From positions 228,193,916 through 228,257,915 of the forward strand of contig NC_073695.1 of the NCBI RefSeq assembly GCF_029784165.1: a DNA stretch of 64,000 nt, read 5' to 3'. Shown piece after piece: positions 1 to 10,700 of this stretch (within the stretch, counting starts at the first letter, position 1; every line of letters begins with the position of its first letter). The position numbers and the translations under genes are program-made. The DNA is from Wyeomyia smithii (lineage: Eukaryota > Arthropoda > Insecta > Diptera > Culicidae). A model generated the notes under the pieces. That model saw only the letters and a program-made list of their open reading frames with translations. It did not search any database and was not told where the DNA came from.

Positions 1-381
1 TTCGACCTTGTAAAGTTTAAATTAATGTATGCTCTCTACTAGTAACTTCTCGTCAATGCGAAAGACTCGAACAGATGTGGGTAAAAGTGGGCGTGTTTTT
101 TTTTTTAAATAAATACTCCAATATGCATGGTTATAGAATATTTAAACCCGGAAAGGTCCAGCGAGATCAATCGGGTTAACACTAGTTAGAACTTTCAGCT
201 AGTTCTTGTCCTATAAAGAAGAAATAATTTACACTAATGTATATTTTAAGCGAGCTATGCGTTCTAAATTTGTATGAGCACGTAAAAAAAAAAATTTCTG
301 AGTTGCAATTATAACGAAGGAACCCGTCCTGAATCTCGTTTGAATGTGATAGTGGTCAATCTATAGACCAAAATACAATAT
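1..381. other. AT-rich intergenic DNA, nothing recognised
   Basis: No open frame, RNA-like structure or repeat that I can name is visible in this stretch. It is AT-rich with short A and T runs. Confidence 0.5.
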
Positions 382-385
382 TTAA

Positions 386-525
386 CCCTCCAGTGCCCAA
401 ATTAATTTTTAGACGGGCTTCGAAAAAATCACTATGAAACTTTATAAACATTATTTAAGTTCTTATTGAAGCTTTCAAGAGGTTTAACTGAAGACCGTCT
501 AAAGGCGGCACTGGGCAATAGAGGG
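386..525. mobile_element. piggyBac-type MITE (140 bp)
   Basis: The element starts CCCTCCAGTGCCC and ends GGGCAATAGAGGG. It is flanked on both sides by TTAA (382-385 and 526-529). TTAA target duplication with CCCT...AGGG ends is the hallmark of piggyBac-superfamily elements. At 140 bp it has no room for a transposase, so it would be moved in trans. The inner part also pairs imperfectly (AGACGG near 411, CCGTCT near 495). Confidence 0.6.
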
Positions 526-529
526 TTAA

Positions 530-1132
530 GCCTTGCCCTGATGATGAAAGCTATCAAACTAAAATAAACTGTTCTGCAAAGTTGTATCGATGCTGTAAGT
601 TGAATTCAATGCTGTAACGATGGCACAGATAATATTTATACAATTACCAATACGGTGGTTCCAGACAATAACATTTCCTATCTTAAGATTACCTCGAGTA
701 AATAAACAACCATATAAAGAAGAGAATTACCCTCCTAATATGGTTATCAATATGGTTGTGTAAAGTCTTCTCCAGACAGATTCTCTTATCGTGCAATTAA
801 CCGTGAGAAAAAAAAACAACGACACAACAAAAAGCTTGACAATTTGTTTGAAAAATTGTAAAACCTTTGTGAACTTATCAGCCGGTGTGGCACGTGCGGA
901 TAGTATTAATAATGACTAAACAATTTTAAACAATGTCGCCCTGAATCCCATAAAACTTTCCGCAGAACTAAGCGCGATGTATTTGAATAATTCTGATTTT
1001 TGGAATGACCTATCGGAATTGATTTTTTTCCAATTTTATACAACCACATTCTTAAACAATATCTCTGGGCAAACTAAAAGATTTTCTAATCCAACTGTTG
1101 GACTAAATCACTTAATGGAGTCTCTTAATCAG
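530..1132. other. intergenic DNA, nothing recognised
   Basis: AT-rich sequence without a supported gene. Only short chance frames are present and no repeat family was identified. Confidence 0.45.
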
Positions 1133-1464
1133 TCAAAGGTGTTTATTTAATTTTCCAACAAAATGGAGAGCTTCCTGACTATACACAGTGGCTCGGCGTA
1201 CGAGATTACAAAATACTACAATTTTTATTCTCAGCCTTCTTTTAAAATCTTTTTCAGAAACATAATCATCAAAACACGAAATAAAATCGCTAACACTTGG
1301 CGATATTGATATAGTATTTATTTGACACAGCATCAAAAATTTCTCCTGCAGTTTTTCTTTGATTGCACACGAAAAGAAATCGTGTAGCTTTACAATGATA
1401 GACCAGCGGTGCTCTACTCCTTCTGTACTGTAGCTTTCACCAGCATGTTTTCTTTCAAGACATC
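1133..1464 (-). CDS. unrecognised coding-like fragment
   Basis: On the minus strand a frame of about 110 codons is open from just after a TGA near 1464 to the stop at 1133. The first ATG is at 1336, giving 67 residues. Composition is protein-like and not low complexity, with stretches such as KEKLQEKFLMLCQ and FDDYVSEKDFKRRL. A possible splice acceptor (CTGCAG) lies shortly upstream of the ATG, so this could be an exon, a gene end or an old transposon fragment. I do not recognise the family. No signal peptide, membrane segment or known motif is visible. The neighbourhood is repeat-rich, so decay from a mobile element is as likely as a host exon. Confidence 0.22.
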
Positions 1465-1720
1465 AGTTTTCAGTAGGGATGTTTCAAACTTTTCGAATAA
1501 TCTTCACTTCCGGGACATCAAATTAGTTTAAGTCTAGGAAATCAAACCTTAATGGACCTGTTGAGACGAGGAGACTCTGTCATTTTTTTTATACTTTTTT
1601 AGTTGGTTGGTGTCTTTTCATGTCATCTGTGTTAGGCATGCTCGTATGGGATTGGCTCATAGGGTGCCATTTCGAAATATCGAAAGCAGAGTGAAACGGC
1701 AGAATAAAAGGTTTCAACCT

Positions 1721-1855
1721 TTTTTTACTGTTTTCCATAATACCGTGTGCGTGACCCCGCCCACTTGTCGCGTTAGTTCTCTTCGTAGGTAGTTAAGACA
1801 ATCATACGGGTTTATTTCATCACATCATCATTTATTTGTCCACTGACTTTCGCGC
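1721..1855 (-). repeat. dispersed repeat, copy 1 (minus orientation)
   Basis: Read on the minus strand this matches 52161-52296 for about 135 bp. Shared blocks include GCGAAAGTCAG, ATGATGAT.TGATGAAAT and AAGTGGGCGGGG followed by CACGCACACGGTATTATGG. The copies differ at scattered positions and by small gaps. The shared GC-rich block resembles promoter DNA or a transposon end; the family is unknown. Confidence 0.6.
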
Positions 1856-2681
1856 GATTGTATAATTTGTATAATTGTATGTATTGTATAATTCAGTCAT
1901 GAGGCTGCTAACGCCACGGCCAGTACCCGTAAGTTATTTCGGTTAGTACAGGAATACCTATCGATCTGGTGGATGTAATGTACCTTGTTGCGGATGTCCC
2001 CAATTCAAAGAGCGGGGCACCCTGCTGGAGATTCATTCTACAAGTAGCAATTCGCTAGAGAATTATTCTACAAGTAGCAATTCGTGACCGGCATAATGTC
2101 GGAGAAATAAATTCTTTAAAATACATATTTATAGCACAGTAAGAGTCGACGAATGCTTATGCGTTTTTTATCCATTTACTAAGATTTATTCAGAACCGTT
2201 CTCCAAATTTTAACATTGTTTTATTTTTAACCTTTCTCTCTAATTAAATTGTTTAGTTCACGTCATATAACCCATAGGGCTGTATACCTTTTAATATTTA
2301 TTGTTTTTCCTACTTTGCTGCAAAAATATGTCAACAATTTTAAAAATGACAAATTTCATATATGTTCAAAGTGTTAAAAATGTAATAGTTTTCTGAAAAG
2401 TTATAAATGATTCGAAACTAAGCCAAAGTTTCAAAAACTACAAAAATATGCAAAAATAACAGAAAAGTAGAATAATTGCTTCAAAACAACATCTGAGGGT
2501 ATTTGATGGTTTCATTAGGTTTTATGTATTGTACGCCGAGTTCAATTTGCCTAGCTGTTCTGCTTTTATGTGACCTAGTAATTCAAAATTCGTTGTCTTA
2601 TCTTGAACATTAAAGTTTAATTGTTCGCATTTTTTTTTCAACAAAAAATGTATTTTAACTTTATCACATTTATATATTTTA
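1856..2681. other. intergenic DNA with a 30-bp direct repeat
   Basis: No supported gene. At 2029-2084 the motif ATTCTACAAGTAGCAATTCG occurs twice, 30 bp apart. On the minus strand 2525-2680 is open for about 50 codons right up to the Helitron border and ends in a stop. It could be the tail of a decayed coding sequence cut by the Helitron, but nothing identifies it. Confidence 0.4.
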
Positions 2682-2867
2682 CTAGCTGACCCGGCAAAAT
2701 TCGTCCCGCCTATTTTTGTGTTTAATTTAATAATTTTTAACATTCCAAATTCATTGATTTCTTGCGATTAGTTTATATCGTTTGAAATTATTTGTTTTAT
2801 CGGAATGACAACATCCTCGTCTTTTACCTTTAGTACATCACCTCTATTCCGGAAATACTCATATTGG

Positions 2868-3560
2868 GTGGTATTCAGTTATTTTCGTTGTTTTTCAGAA
2901 ACTGAAAGTGGTCATCTTCGTGGTATTCTGGCATATTGGGTGGTATTTGGTCACTTTAGGCTATTTTTCAGAAACCGGAAGTCACCATCCTGGATTTTAA
3001 AATGGCATTTGGAGACAATTTCTGGCCCCTGAGCGTCATTCTGGTTTAAGAAGCACCCATAATAGGTGTTATTTAGTCATTTTCGGCTGTTTTCCAGAAA
3101 CCGGAAGTCACCATCTTAGAATTCAAAATGGTGTCTGTGGTCGATTCTAGCTCCTGTGTATCATTCTGGTATCGAAGCATCTCATATTGGATGGAAATCG
3201 GTCATTTTTGGGTGTTTTTCAGAGAGCGTAAGTCGCCATCTTGGATTTCAAAATGGTATTTGGAGACGATTTCTAGCTTCTGAGCGTCATTCTGGTTGAA
3301 GAAACACCCATATTGGGTGGTATTTGGTCATTTTCGGCAGTTTTCCAGTCACCGGAAGTCGCTATTTTAAAACTCAAAATGTTGTCGGAGGTCGATTTGT
3401 GGTTTCAGTGCATCATCACGATTTCGGAAATACCCATATTGGGTGGTATTTGGTCATATCCCGCTGTTTTTCAGAAACCGGATGTCACCATCTTGGATTT
3501 AAAAATGATATCTTGAGACATTTTACGCATAGAAACCGGAAGTTTCCATCTTAAATTAAA
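2868..3560. repeat. tandem array I in Helitron copy 1 (about 126-bp unit)
   Basis: The phrase TTGGGTGGTATTTGGTCA or a close variant recurs near 2868, 2937, 3058, 3186, 3312 and 3438, mostly 121-128 bp apart. Each unit also holds CAGAAACCGGAAGTC and AAAATGG blocks. The same unit is expanded further in the Helitron at 52508-54797. Confidence 0.75.
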
Positions 3561-3599
3561 CAATGGCGTCTGTAGTCGAAAATTTTTCTTGCTCTCAGA

Positions 3600-4440
3600 A
3601 ACCTCAACATATCAAATTTGGTTCCATTTGCTTGATTATTTCTCGAGATGTGCAGAAATTTGTGTGGAACCCCTTCCTTCCAGAAGCAGGAGGGGTGTCG
3701 AAACATTATAAACATCTTTGTTACCCCTATAAATATTCACCTGCCGAATTTGGTTCCATTTATTTGGTTTGTTCTCGAAATGTGCAGAAATTTGTGTTTC
3801 ATTTGTTTGGAACGCCTCCCTCACATAAGAGGGAGTGTCGAACCATTATGGACATATTTGTTACCTCTAAAAACATTTACATGCCAAATTTGTTTCTATT
3901 TGGTGGATTGGTTCTCGAGCTGTGCGAAATTTGTGTTTCTTTTGTATGGGACCCCTCCCTTTTAAAAGGGGAGGGGCGTCAAACTGTTATGGATATATTT
4001 GTTACCCCTAAAAACATCCACCTGCCCGATTTGGTTTCATTTACTTGGTTAGTTTTCGAGATGTGCATGAATTTGTGTTTCATTTGTATGAAACCCCTCC
4101 CTTTTAGTAGAGGAAGGGGTGTCAAACTATTATGGATATATTTGATACCCCTAAAAACATCCACCTGCCAAATTTGGTTCCATTTGCTTGGTTAGTTTTC
4201 GAGATGTGCCTGAATTTGTGTTTCTTTTGTATGGGACCCCTCCCTTCCAGAAGAGGGAGGGATATCAACCTATTATGGATGATTTTGTTACCCCTAAAAA
4301 CATCCAGCCGCCCAATTTGGTTCCATTTGCTTGGTTTGTTTTCGAGATAGGCATGAATTTGTGTTTCATTTGTATAAGATCCCTCCATTCCATAAGAGGG
4401 AGGGGTCTCGAACTATCTTAGTCACCTTTCTCGGCCCCTA
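3600..4440. repeat. tandem array II in Helitron copy 1 (about 140-bp unit)
   Basis: AATTTGGTTCCATTTGCTTGG or a variant recurs near 3614, 3747, 3886, 4029, 4169 and 4313, 133-144 bp apart. Each unit also has a CCCCTCCCTT...AAGAGGGAGGGG inverted pair that could fold into a hairpin, followed by GTTACCCCTAAAAACAT. The 210-codon frame at 3563-4195 is open only because the unit lacks stops in that frame. Confidence 0.75.
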
Positions 4441-4759
4441 AAACCCCTATATACAAAATTTCACGCCGATCGGTTCAGTAGTTTCCAAGCCTATATGGAA
4501 CAGACCGACAGATAGACAGACAGACAGACAGAGCTGCATTTTTATATGTATAGATACCGTCGCAGAGAACATTCATAACGCTAGCGATTTGTTCACCTTC
4601 GAAAACCCAAGTTTAGTCACTATAAATCAAATATTTTCAACGATATATGTGAGCACTGCGCAAATATTACTATCTCTTCAGTTTCAAAACAGTAAACGCT
4701 CAAAAATTGTGTATACAAAGACGCATCTTACATACCTTCTGGAATGACATTACTAATTT

Positions 4760-5255
4760 TTTTTTTACACCCATGAGTTACATCCTAAAAGGGCGTATGC
4801 CTTTTGGCGTAGGTTTTATTCGAAGCATTGTAGCCCAGAAACCGTTGGTTGTATAGAAAAACTGTCTGAAAATGAGTTGTAAGGAATTAAAAATGCACCA
4901 TAAAAAATATACACTGTACAAAATAATTTTTTTTTGACCAAAAAAAATTAAAAATAAACATTAAATTTCAATTTAAAAAAAAAGAGTTGAATTTTTTTTA
5001 TTTTATTTTAAAGAAACTTGACGTTAATGCACAACTTTTAAAAAAAAGTCCAGGGTGGAGAAATGAAAAATATTTTTTTTATGGTGGATTAATTTTTTTA
5101 CCAAAATTCTAATTCAAACATTTTTCAAAATATTTGTATTCTGATGATTTTAAAAGATGCAGAGAGTCATTTTGAACCAAAAAGCTCGTGGTAGTAAACA
5201 TTCTAAAGGCATCGGTTTTCGAGTTTTTTTTCAATTTAAGCTCGAAAAATTATTA
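4760..5255 (+). repeat. left terminal inverted repeat of the long-TIR transposon
   Basis: This arm pairs with 12150-12642. Matching blocks in order include ACACCCATGAGTTACAT, GGGCGTATGCC, ATACACTGTACA and GCAGAGAGTCATTTTGA. The arms are clearly homologous over nearly 500 bp but carry several substitutions and A/T-run length changes, so the insertion is not very recent. Confidence 0.75.
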
Positions 5256-5937
5256 ATATTTCGGAAAATACACGTTTTTCTTAATTTGTCCATGATTCTC
5301 CAGCAAAAACCTTACGTTCATTGGAATGCTTGACCAAAAATATACAATTCATTCTTTGACAACAAAACGATTGGATAAATAACTCAAGCGCTAAACCTCA
5401 GCCTACCTACACGTTCACCCTTGCCGAATGTTTTATAAAAAATATATGTTTGTCGTGCAACACTACCTACTTGTTTACTAATAATAACTGTTTGTAAAGT
5501 ACGCGACCAATAACTACTGGGTTACCTATAATACCTGTTTTCGTATATAAATACGATTGCACTACTCCAGATGTGTTATTAACAGTTTGCATTTTGTGAA
5601 GATGAATAAAGTGGAAATGGAATACACCAAGCTCAAATGCTGTAAACCCTTTCCTGATCATCGGTGCTCATCAAGCTTACGCAAATTAAACGAAAACGTT
5701 ATTGCAAAATTAAAAATATTGAACAGTCAAGCTCATTTTAATACGTCTTTATCAATTTGTGATTCGTGTAGTTATTGGAATGATAGTCAAGTCACCATTC
5801 ATCTTTTCGTTGTTTACTATTCAGAATCTGGAACACTTAAAAATATTAGCTTCATCATAATATTGGAAGTACTTCATCATGATACTGTTGCGGTTCAGGT
5901 GTTCATTGCAAAATTAATGAGTTTTTTTGAAAACAAC

Positions 5938-5951
5938 AATCAAGTTGAAAA
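5938..5951 (+). repeat. target-site duplication, left copy
   Basis: AATCAAGTTGAAAA, identical to 11822-11835, marks the 5' end of the I-clade LINE. Confidence 0.8.
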
Positions 5952-6398
5952 CATTCTGTGCCGAACACGCATCAGTACTGGACGTGTTTGGTGATCGGTC
6001 CGATAGAGTATAAAACAAAAGACGTGTGAACAAGTGTTGGCATTGTTTGCCTGGTCGAGTGAAATAAATCCGGGTTCAAGGTCGTTCCTTTGTGCAACTG
6101 TTTCGCATCGTGACTGCCAGCTGGTGCGTAAGCCGATTTGGCTGCTGGCTGGATTGTGCTACAGCAGTGGACGAGACACAAACGAGGAAAAAGAAGAAGC
6201 CATCAGTGTCAGCGAGTCGTATCGCTGTGTGGAGTGATCTCACACCTGGCTCGCTGCTGGTGGCTGTTTGGTGCTGCTGTATTGGTGCTGCTGGCTGTAA
6301 CGGCTGCTACTTCGAACGATCGGACAACCAACCTTACTGGAAGGGAGAAATAAAAAGGTACGTGTTCTTGTCAGCGCTAGTGCGCTAAACATAGCGCG

Positions 6399-7769
6399 AT
6401 GGATGTAGATCCCTCGCCTCCCGCGCCACCATCCCCGAACCCCTCTGACCCTGACCCTTCTGTTACCCCCTTCCCTGTTCATTCTTCAGTCCCCCCTCGC
6501 CCCAGGCTTTACCCAGACGGAGCCCAGGGCAGCTATACTGTTTATTTTCGGCCAAAGGCAGGACCGAAATCGAAAAAGTTGAACCTCTTGCAGATTTCTA
6601 AAGACCTGACGAAGGAGTACAAGGGCGTGACCGAAATTTCCAAGGTCCGGCCTAACAAGCTCCGTGTCGTGGTCGGTAACCTGAAAGAGGCCAACGATAT
6701 AGCTTGCTCTGAGCTCTTCACACGCGAGTATCGCGTTTACATACCCGCACGAGACGTGGAGATCGACGGTGTCATAACCGATTCGAGTCTGTCCGTCGAG
6801 TGTATACTGCAAAGTGCCAAAGGGTGCTTTAAGAACAAAACGTGTCCCGAAGTAAAGGTGCTCGACTGCAAGCAATTGCGGTCAGCATCGATCATCGGTG
6901 GCAAAACAGTATACACTCCGTCAGACTCGTTTCGAGTTACGTTCGCCGGGTCTGCACTACCAAGCCACGTCTCGATCCACCGGGTTCGTCTCCCTGTGAG
7001 GCTCTACGTGCCCCGCGTCATGAACTGCCTGAATTGCAAGCAGTTAGGCCATACAGCCGCCTACTGCTGCAATAAGGCACGTTGTGGCAAGTGTGGGGAG
7101 TCTCATGCGGAAGATTCTTGCAGTGTTAACGCTGAAAAGTGTATTCACTGCGGAGAAAATCTGCATGAGCTCTCGACATGTGCGGTGTACATGCAGCGCA
7201 GGGATAAAATAAAACGGTCTCTCAAAGAGCGTTCAAAGCGTTCCTACGCTGACATGCTGAAGAAGACCGTTACCACTTCTCCCGTTACTTCGAACCCCTT
7301 CGATCTGTTGCCCTCTGAGGAAACCGATTCTGACGATTCACCAGCGGGAGCATCTTACGCCAATCCTGGGGAGTCTAGAAAGAGGAAAAGTGTTTCCTCT
7401 CCTAAACTTCCCAGAAAAGGTCCTAAGATTTCTCAAAGTGAAATGAAGGTTACAAACAAACCAAACAGTGCTGCGGAAAAACCGAAGCAAACTCCTCCTG
7501 GGCTGGCAAATTTAAAGTCCCAGAAGGAGTTCCCAGCACTGCCAGGAACATCTAAAACCCCAGTTGCTCCTTTTACACTCCCAGTTGATGAAACAAACTC
7601 TGGATTAGTGAAATTTTCTGACATTGTGGACTGGATTTTTGAAACTTTCAATGTACCCGATCCAATTAAAATTTTTCTTACAGCATTCCTCCCAACAGTT
7701 AGATCATTTTTGAAGCAGTTGACTGCCCAATGGCCTCTCCTTGCAGCGATTGTATCCTTCGATGCCTAA
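6399..7769 (+). CDS. LINE ORF1, Gag-like RNA-binding protein
   Basis: The 456-residue protein begins with a proline-rich segment (MDVDPSPPAPPSPNPSDP). A globular RNA-binding region follows (about residues 45-200). Then come cysteine-rich zinc knuckles around residues 209-265 (CLNCKQLGHTAAYC, CGKCGESHAEDSC, CIHCGENLHELSTC). The C-terminus is basic and Ser/Pro/Lys-rich. In I-type LINEs ORF1 binds the element RNA and helps form the ribonucleoprotein and its nuclear entry. The ATG is about 447 nt from the element's 5' end. The stop overlaps the ORF2 start (ATGCCTAA at 7762-7769), which suggests ORF2 is made by termination-reinitiation. The frame is uninterrupted. Confidence 0.85.
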   Translation: MDVDPSPPAPPSPNPSDPDPSVTPFPVHSSVPPRPRLYPDGAQGSYTVYFRPKAGPKSKKLNLLQISKDLTKEYKGVTEISKVRPNKLRVVVGNLKEANDIACSELFTREYRVYIPARDVEIDGVITDSSLSVECILQSAKGCFKNKTCPEVKVLDCKQLRSASIIGGKTVYTPSDSFRVTFAGSALPSHVSIHRVRLPVRLYVPRVMNCLNCKQLGHTAAYCCNKARCGKCGESHAEDSCSVNAEKCIHCGENLHELSTCAVYMQRRDKIKRSLKERSKRSYADMLKKTVTTSPVTSNPFDLLPSEETDSDDSPAGASYANPGESRKRKSVSSPKLPRKGPKISQSEMKVTNKPNSAAEKPKQTPPGLANLKSQKEFPALPGTSKTPVAPFTLPVDETNSGLVKFSDIVDWIFETFNVPDPIKIFLTAFLPTVRSFLKQLTAQWPLLAAIVSFDA

Positions 7770-10700
7770 TTCAACTGCGTATATGAAGGATTCTATCTCT
7801 GTCTTACAGTGGAATTGTAGAAGTATTTTACCAAAAATTGATTCGTTTAAAGTTTTGATAAATAAAAACAAATGCGATGCATTTTCCCTTTGTGAAACTT
7901 GGCTTACTTCAAATATTGATCTCAACTTCCATGATTTTAATATTATTCGCCTTGATCGAGACACCCCATATGGAGGAGTACTTTTAGGGATTAAAAAGTG
8001 CTATTCTTTCTATCGTATTAACCTCCCCTCGATTCCAGGCATCGAAGTTGTCGCATGTCAAATGACAATACAAGGTAAAGAGCTTTGTATTGCCTCAATA
8101 TATATTCCCCCCAGAGCACAGGTTGGGCAACGGCTGCTCTTTGATTTAATAGAACTTCTTCCCTCGCCACGTTTGATTTTGGGAGACTTCAACTCTCATG
8201 GCGTGGCTTGGGGTTCCCCATACAATGATAACCGCTCCTCTTTAATCTATAACCTTTGCGATGACTTCGACATGACTATTTTAAACAACGGTGAAATGAC
8301 ACGTATCCCGAAACCTCCAGCGCGCCCAAGCGCTTTGGATCTATCCTTATGTTCGACGTCGCTACGGTTGGATTGCACATGGAAGGTAATCCTCGATCCT
8401 CACGGTAGCGACCATCTGCCTATTCTTATTTCAATTACTAACGGGTCAACTCGCATGCGACCAATTGACATTCCGTATGACCTCACACGAAATGTCGATT
8501 GGAAGTTATACGAGGAAATGATTTCAAAAGCGGTCGAGTCGATTCAACATCATTCACCACTTGAAGAATACAACCTCCTCGCGGGCTTGATTCTCGACGC
8601 CGCGTTGCAAGCCCAAACGAAGAAATATCCCGGCGTAACGATCAAAGAACGGCCTCCCACTCCGTGGTGGGACCAAGAGTGCTCCGATGTCTACACGCAA
8701 AGATCCGACGCGTTTAAGGCCTACCAGACGGGAGGTATACCTGGCGACTATTTACGGTATTCGGAGCTTGATACCAAGCTTAAAAGCTTGGCTAAAGCAA
8801 AGAAACGTGGATATTGGCGTCGGTTCGTGAACGAGACGTCGAGGGAGACATCGATGAGCACTCTTTGGCACACAGCCCGAAGAATGCGGAATCGCGTAAC
8901 GGTCAACGAAAGCGAGGAGTCTTCAAGTAGGTGGATATTTGATTTTGCCAGGAAAGTATGTCCGGACTCTGTTCCTGAGCAAAATATTGTTCGCGATGCG
9001 TCTCCGGGCCACGACGCGATAGAATCACCTTTTACGATGGCAGAACTTTCAGTTGCCCTCCTGTCCTGTAACAATAACGCGCCTGGATTAGATAGAATCA
9101 AATTCAACTTGTTGAAAAATCTACCCGGCAATGCCAAGAGGCGCTTGTTGAACTTGTTCAATAAGTTCCTGGAGCAAAACATTGTACCGCAGGATTGGAG
9201 GCAAGTGAAGGTGATCGCCATCCAAAAACCAGGGAAACCAGCTTCTAATCACAACTCTTATAGGCCGATTGCAATGCTATCCTGTATCCGGAAATTGATG
9301 GAAAAAATGATACTCCGTCGTTTAGACCACTGGGTCGAATCAAATGGTCTACTATCAGAAACTCAATTTGGCTTCCGCCGTGCCAAAGGGACGAATGATT
9401 GTCTTGCGTTGCTTTCAACAGATATTCAGCTGGCGTATGCTCGTAAAGAACAAATGGCGTCTGCGTTCTTGGACATTAAGGGGGCTTTTGATTCCGTTTC
9501 TATTGACATTCTTTCGGGTAAACTTCACCGACAAGGATTTTCTCCAATTTTGAACAATTTTTTGCACAACTTGTTGTCCGAAAAGCACATGCATTTTACG
9601 CATGGCGATTTGGCAACTTTTCGCATTAGCTACATGGGTCTTCCCCAGGGCTCATGTTTAAGCCCCCTTCTTTACAACTTTTATGTAAATGACATCGACG
9701 AATGTCTGGCAAATTCATGCACGATAAGACAACTTGCAGACGACAGTGTAATCTCTGTTACAGGAGCCAAAGCTGCCGATTTGCAAGGACCATTGCAAGA
9801 TACCTTGGACAATTTGTCTGCTTGGGCTTTACAGCTAGGTATCGAATTCTCTCCGGAGAAGACTGAGATAGTAGTTTTTTCTAGGAAGCATGAACCTGCT
9901 CAGCTTCAAACACAATTAATGGGTAAAACGATTTCTCAGGTTTTGGTACACAAATATCTTGGTGTCTGGTTCGACTCTAAAGGCACCTGGGGTTGTCACG
10001 TGAGGTATCTGATGAAAAAATGTCAACAAAGAGTGAATTTTCTTCGTACAATAACCGGACAATGGTGGGGAGCCCATCCAGGAGACCTTATAAGGCTTTA
10101 CCAAACAACGATATTGTCTGTTATTGAATACGGGTGTTTCTGCTTCCGCTCCGCAGCAAACACACATTTGATCAAACTGGAGCGAATACAATATCGTTGT
10201 TTGCGTATCGCCTTAGGTTGCATGCAGTCGACCCATACGATGAGTTTGGAGGTTTTAGCTGGAGTACTACCATTGAAAAACCGCTTCTGGAGCCTGTCTT
10301 CTCGTATTCTAATCAAATGTGAGGTCTTGAACCGTCCCGTGATTGAAAATTTTGAAAGGTTAATCGAACTTAATTCTCAAACCCGTTTTATGACATTGTA
10401 TTTCAATCACATGTCCCAAAATATTAACCCTTCTTCGAATATTCCAAATCGTGTCGACTTATCAAATACTTCTGATTCTACTGTGTTTTTCGATACATCC
10501 ATGATAGAAGAAACTCGTGGAATCCCGGATCATTTACGCGTGCAGCAGATCCCTAAAATTTTTTCCAATAAATATCGGAACATCAACTGCGACAATATGT
10601 ACTACACTGACGGATCACTTCTTGATGGGTCCACTGGCTTCGGTATCTTCAATAACAATTTAACCGTCTCCCATAAGCTCGATAATCCTGCTTCTGTTTA

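Larger units (their letters stand above)
2682..4554 (-). mobile_element. non-autonomous Helitron with two tandem arrays (copy 1)
   Basis: On the minus strand the element starts TCTATACATATAAAAATGC at 4554 and ends GGGTCAGCTAG at 2682. The neighbouring bases are A before the 5' end and T after the 3' end. 5'-TC, 3'-CTAG and insertion between A and T without target duplication define Helitrons. It encodes no Rep/helicase. The inside is built of two families of tandem repeats, listed separately. A (GACA)n-like tract lies next to the 5' end. Frames of up to 210 codons inside it are by-products of the repeats, not genes. Related copies are at 25578-26888 and 52508-54797, and the same 3' end sits beside helicase remnants at 45509. 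Confidence 0.75.

Noticed and set aside
3563..4421. Overlapping frames of 60-210 codons on both strands
   Set aside because: They lie inside Helitron tandem array II and repeat with it; the unit simply lacks stops in some frames. Same for 52630-54551.
6486..6875. 129-codon minus-strand frame
   Set aside because: Antisense shadow of LINE ORF1; similar shadows cross ORF2, the P450 exons and the LOA ORFs.
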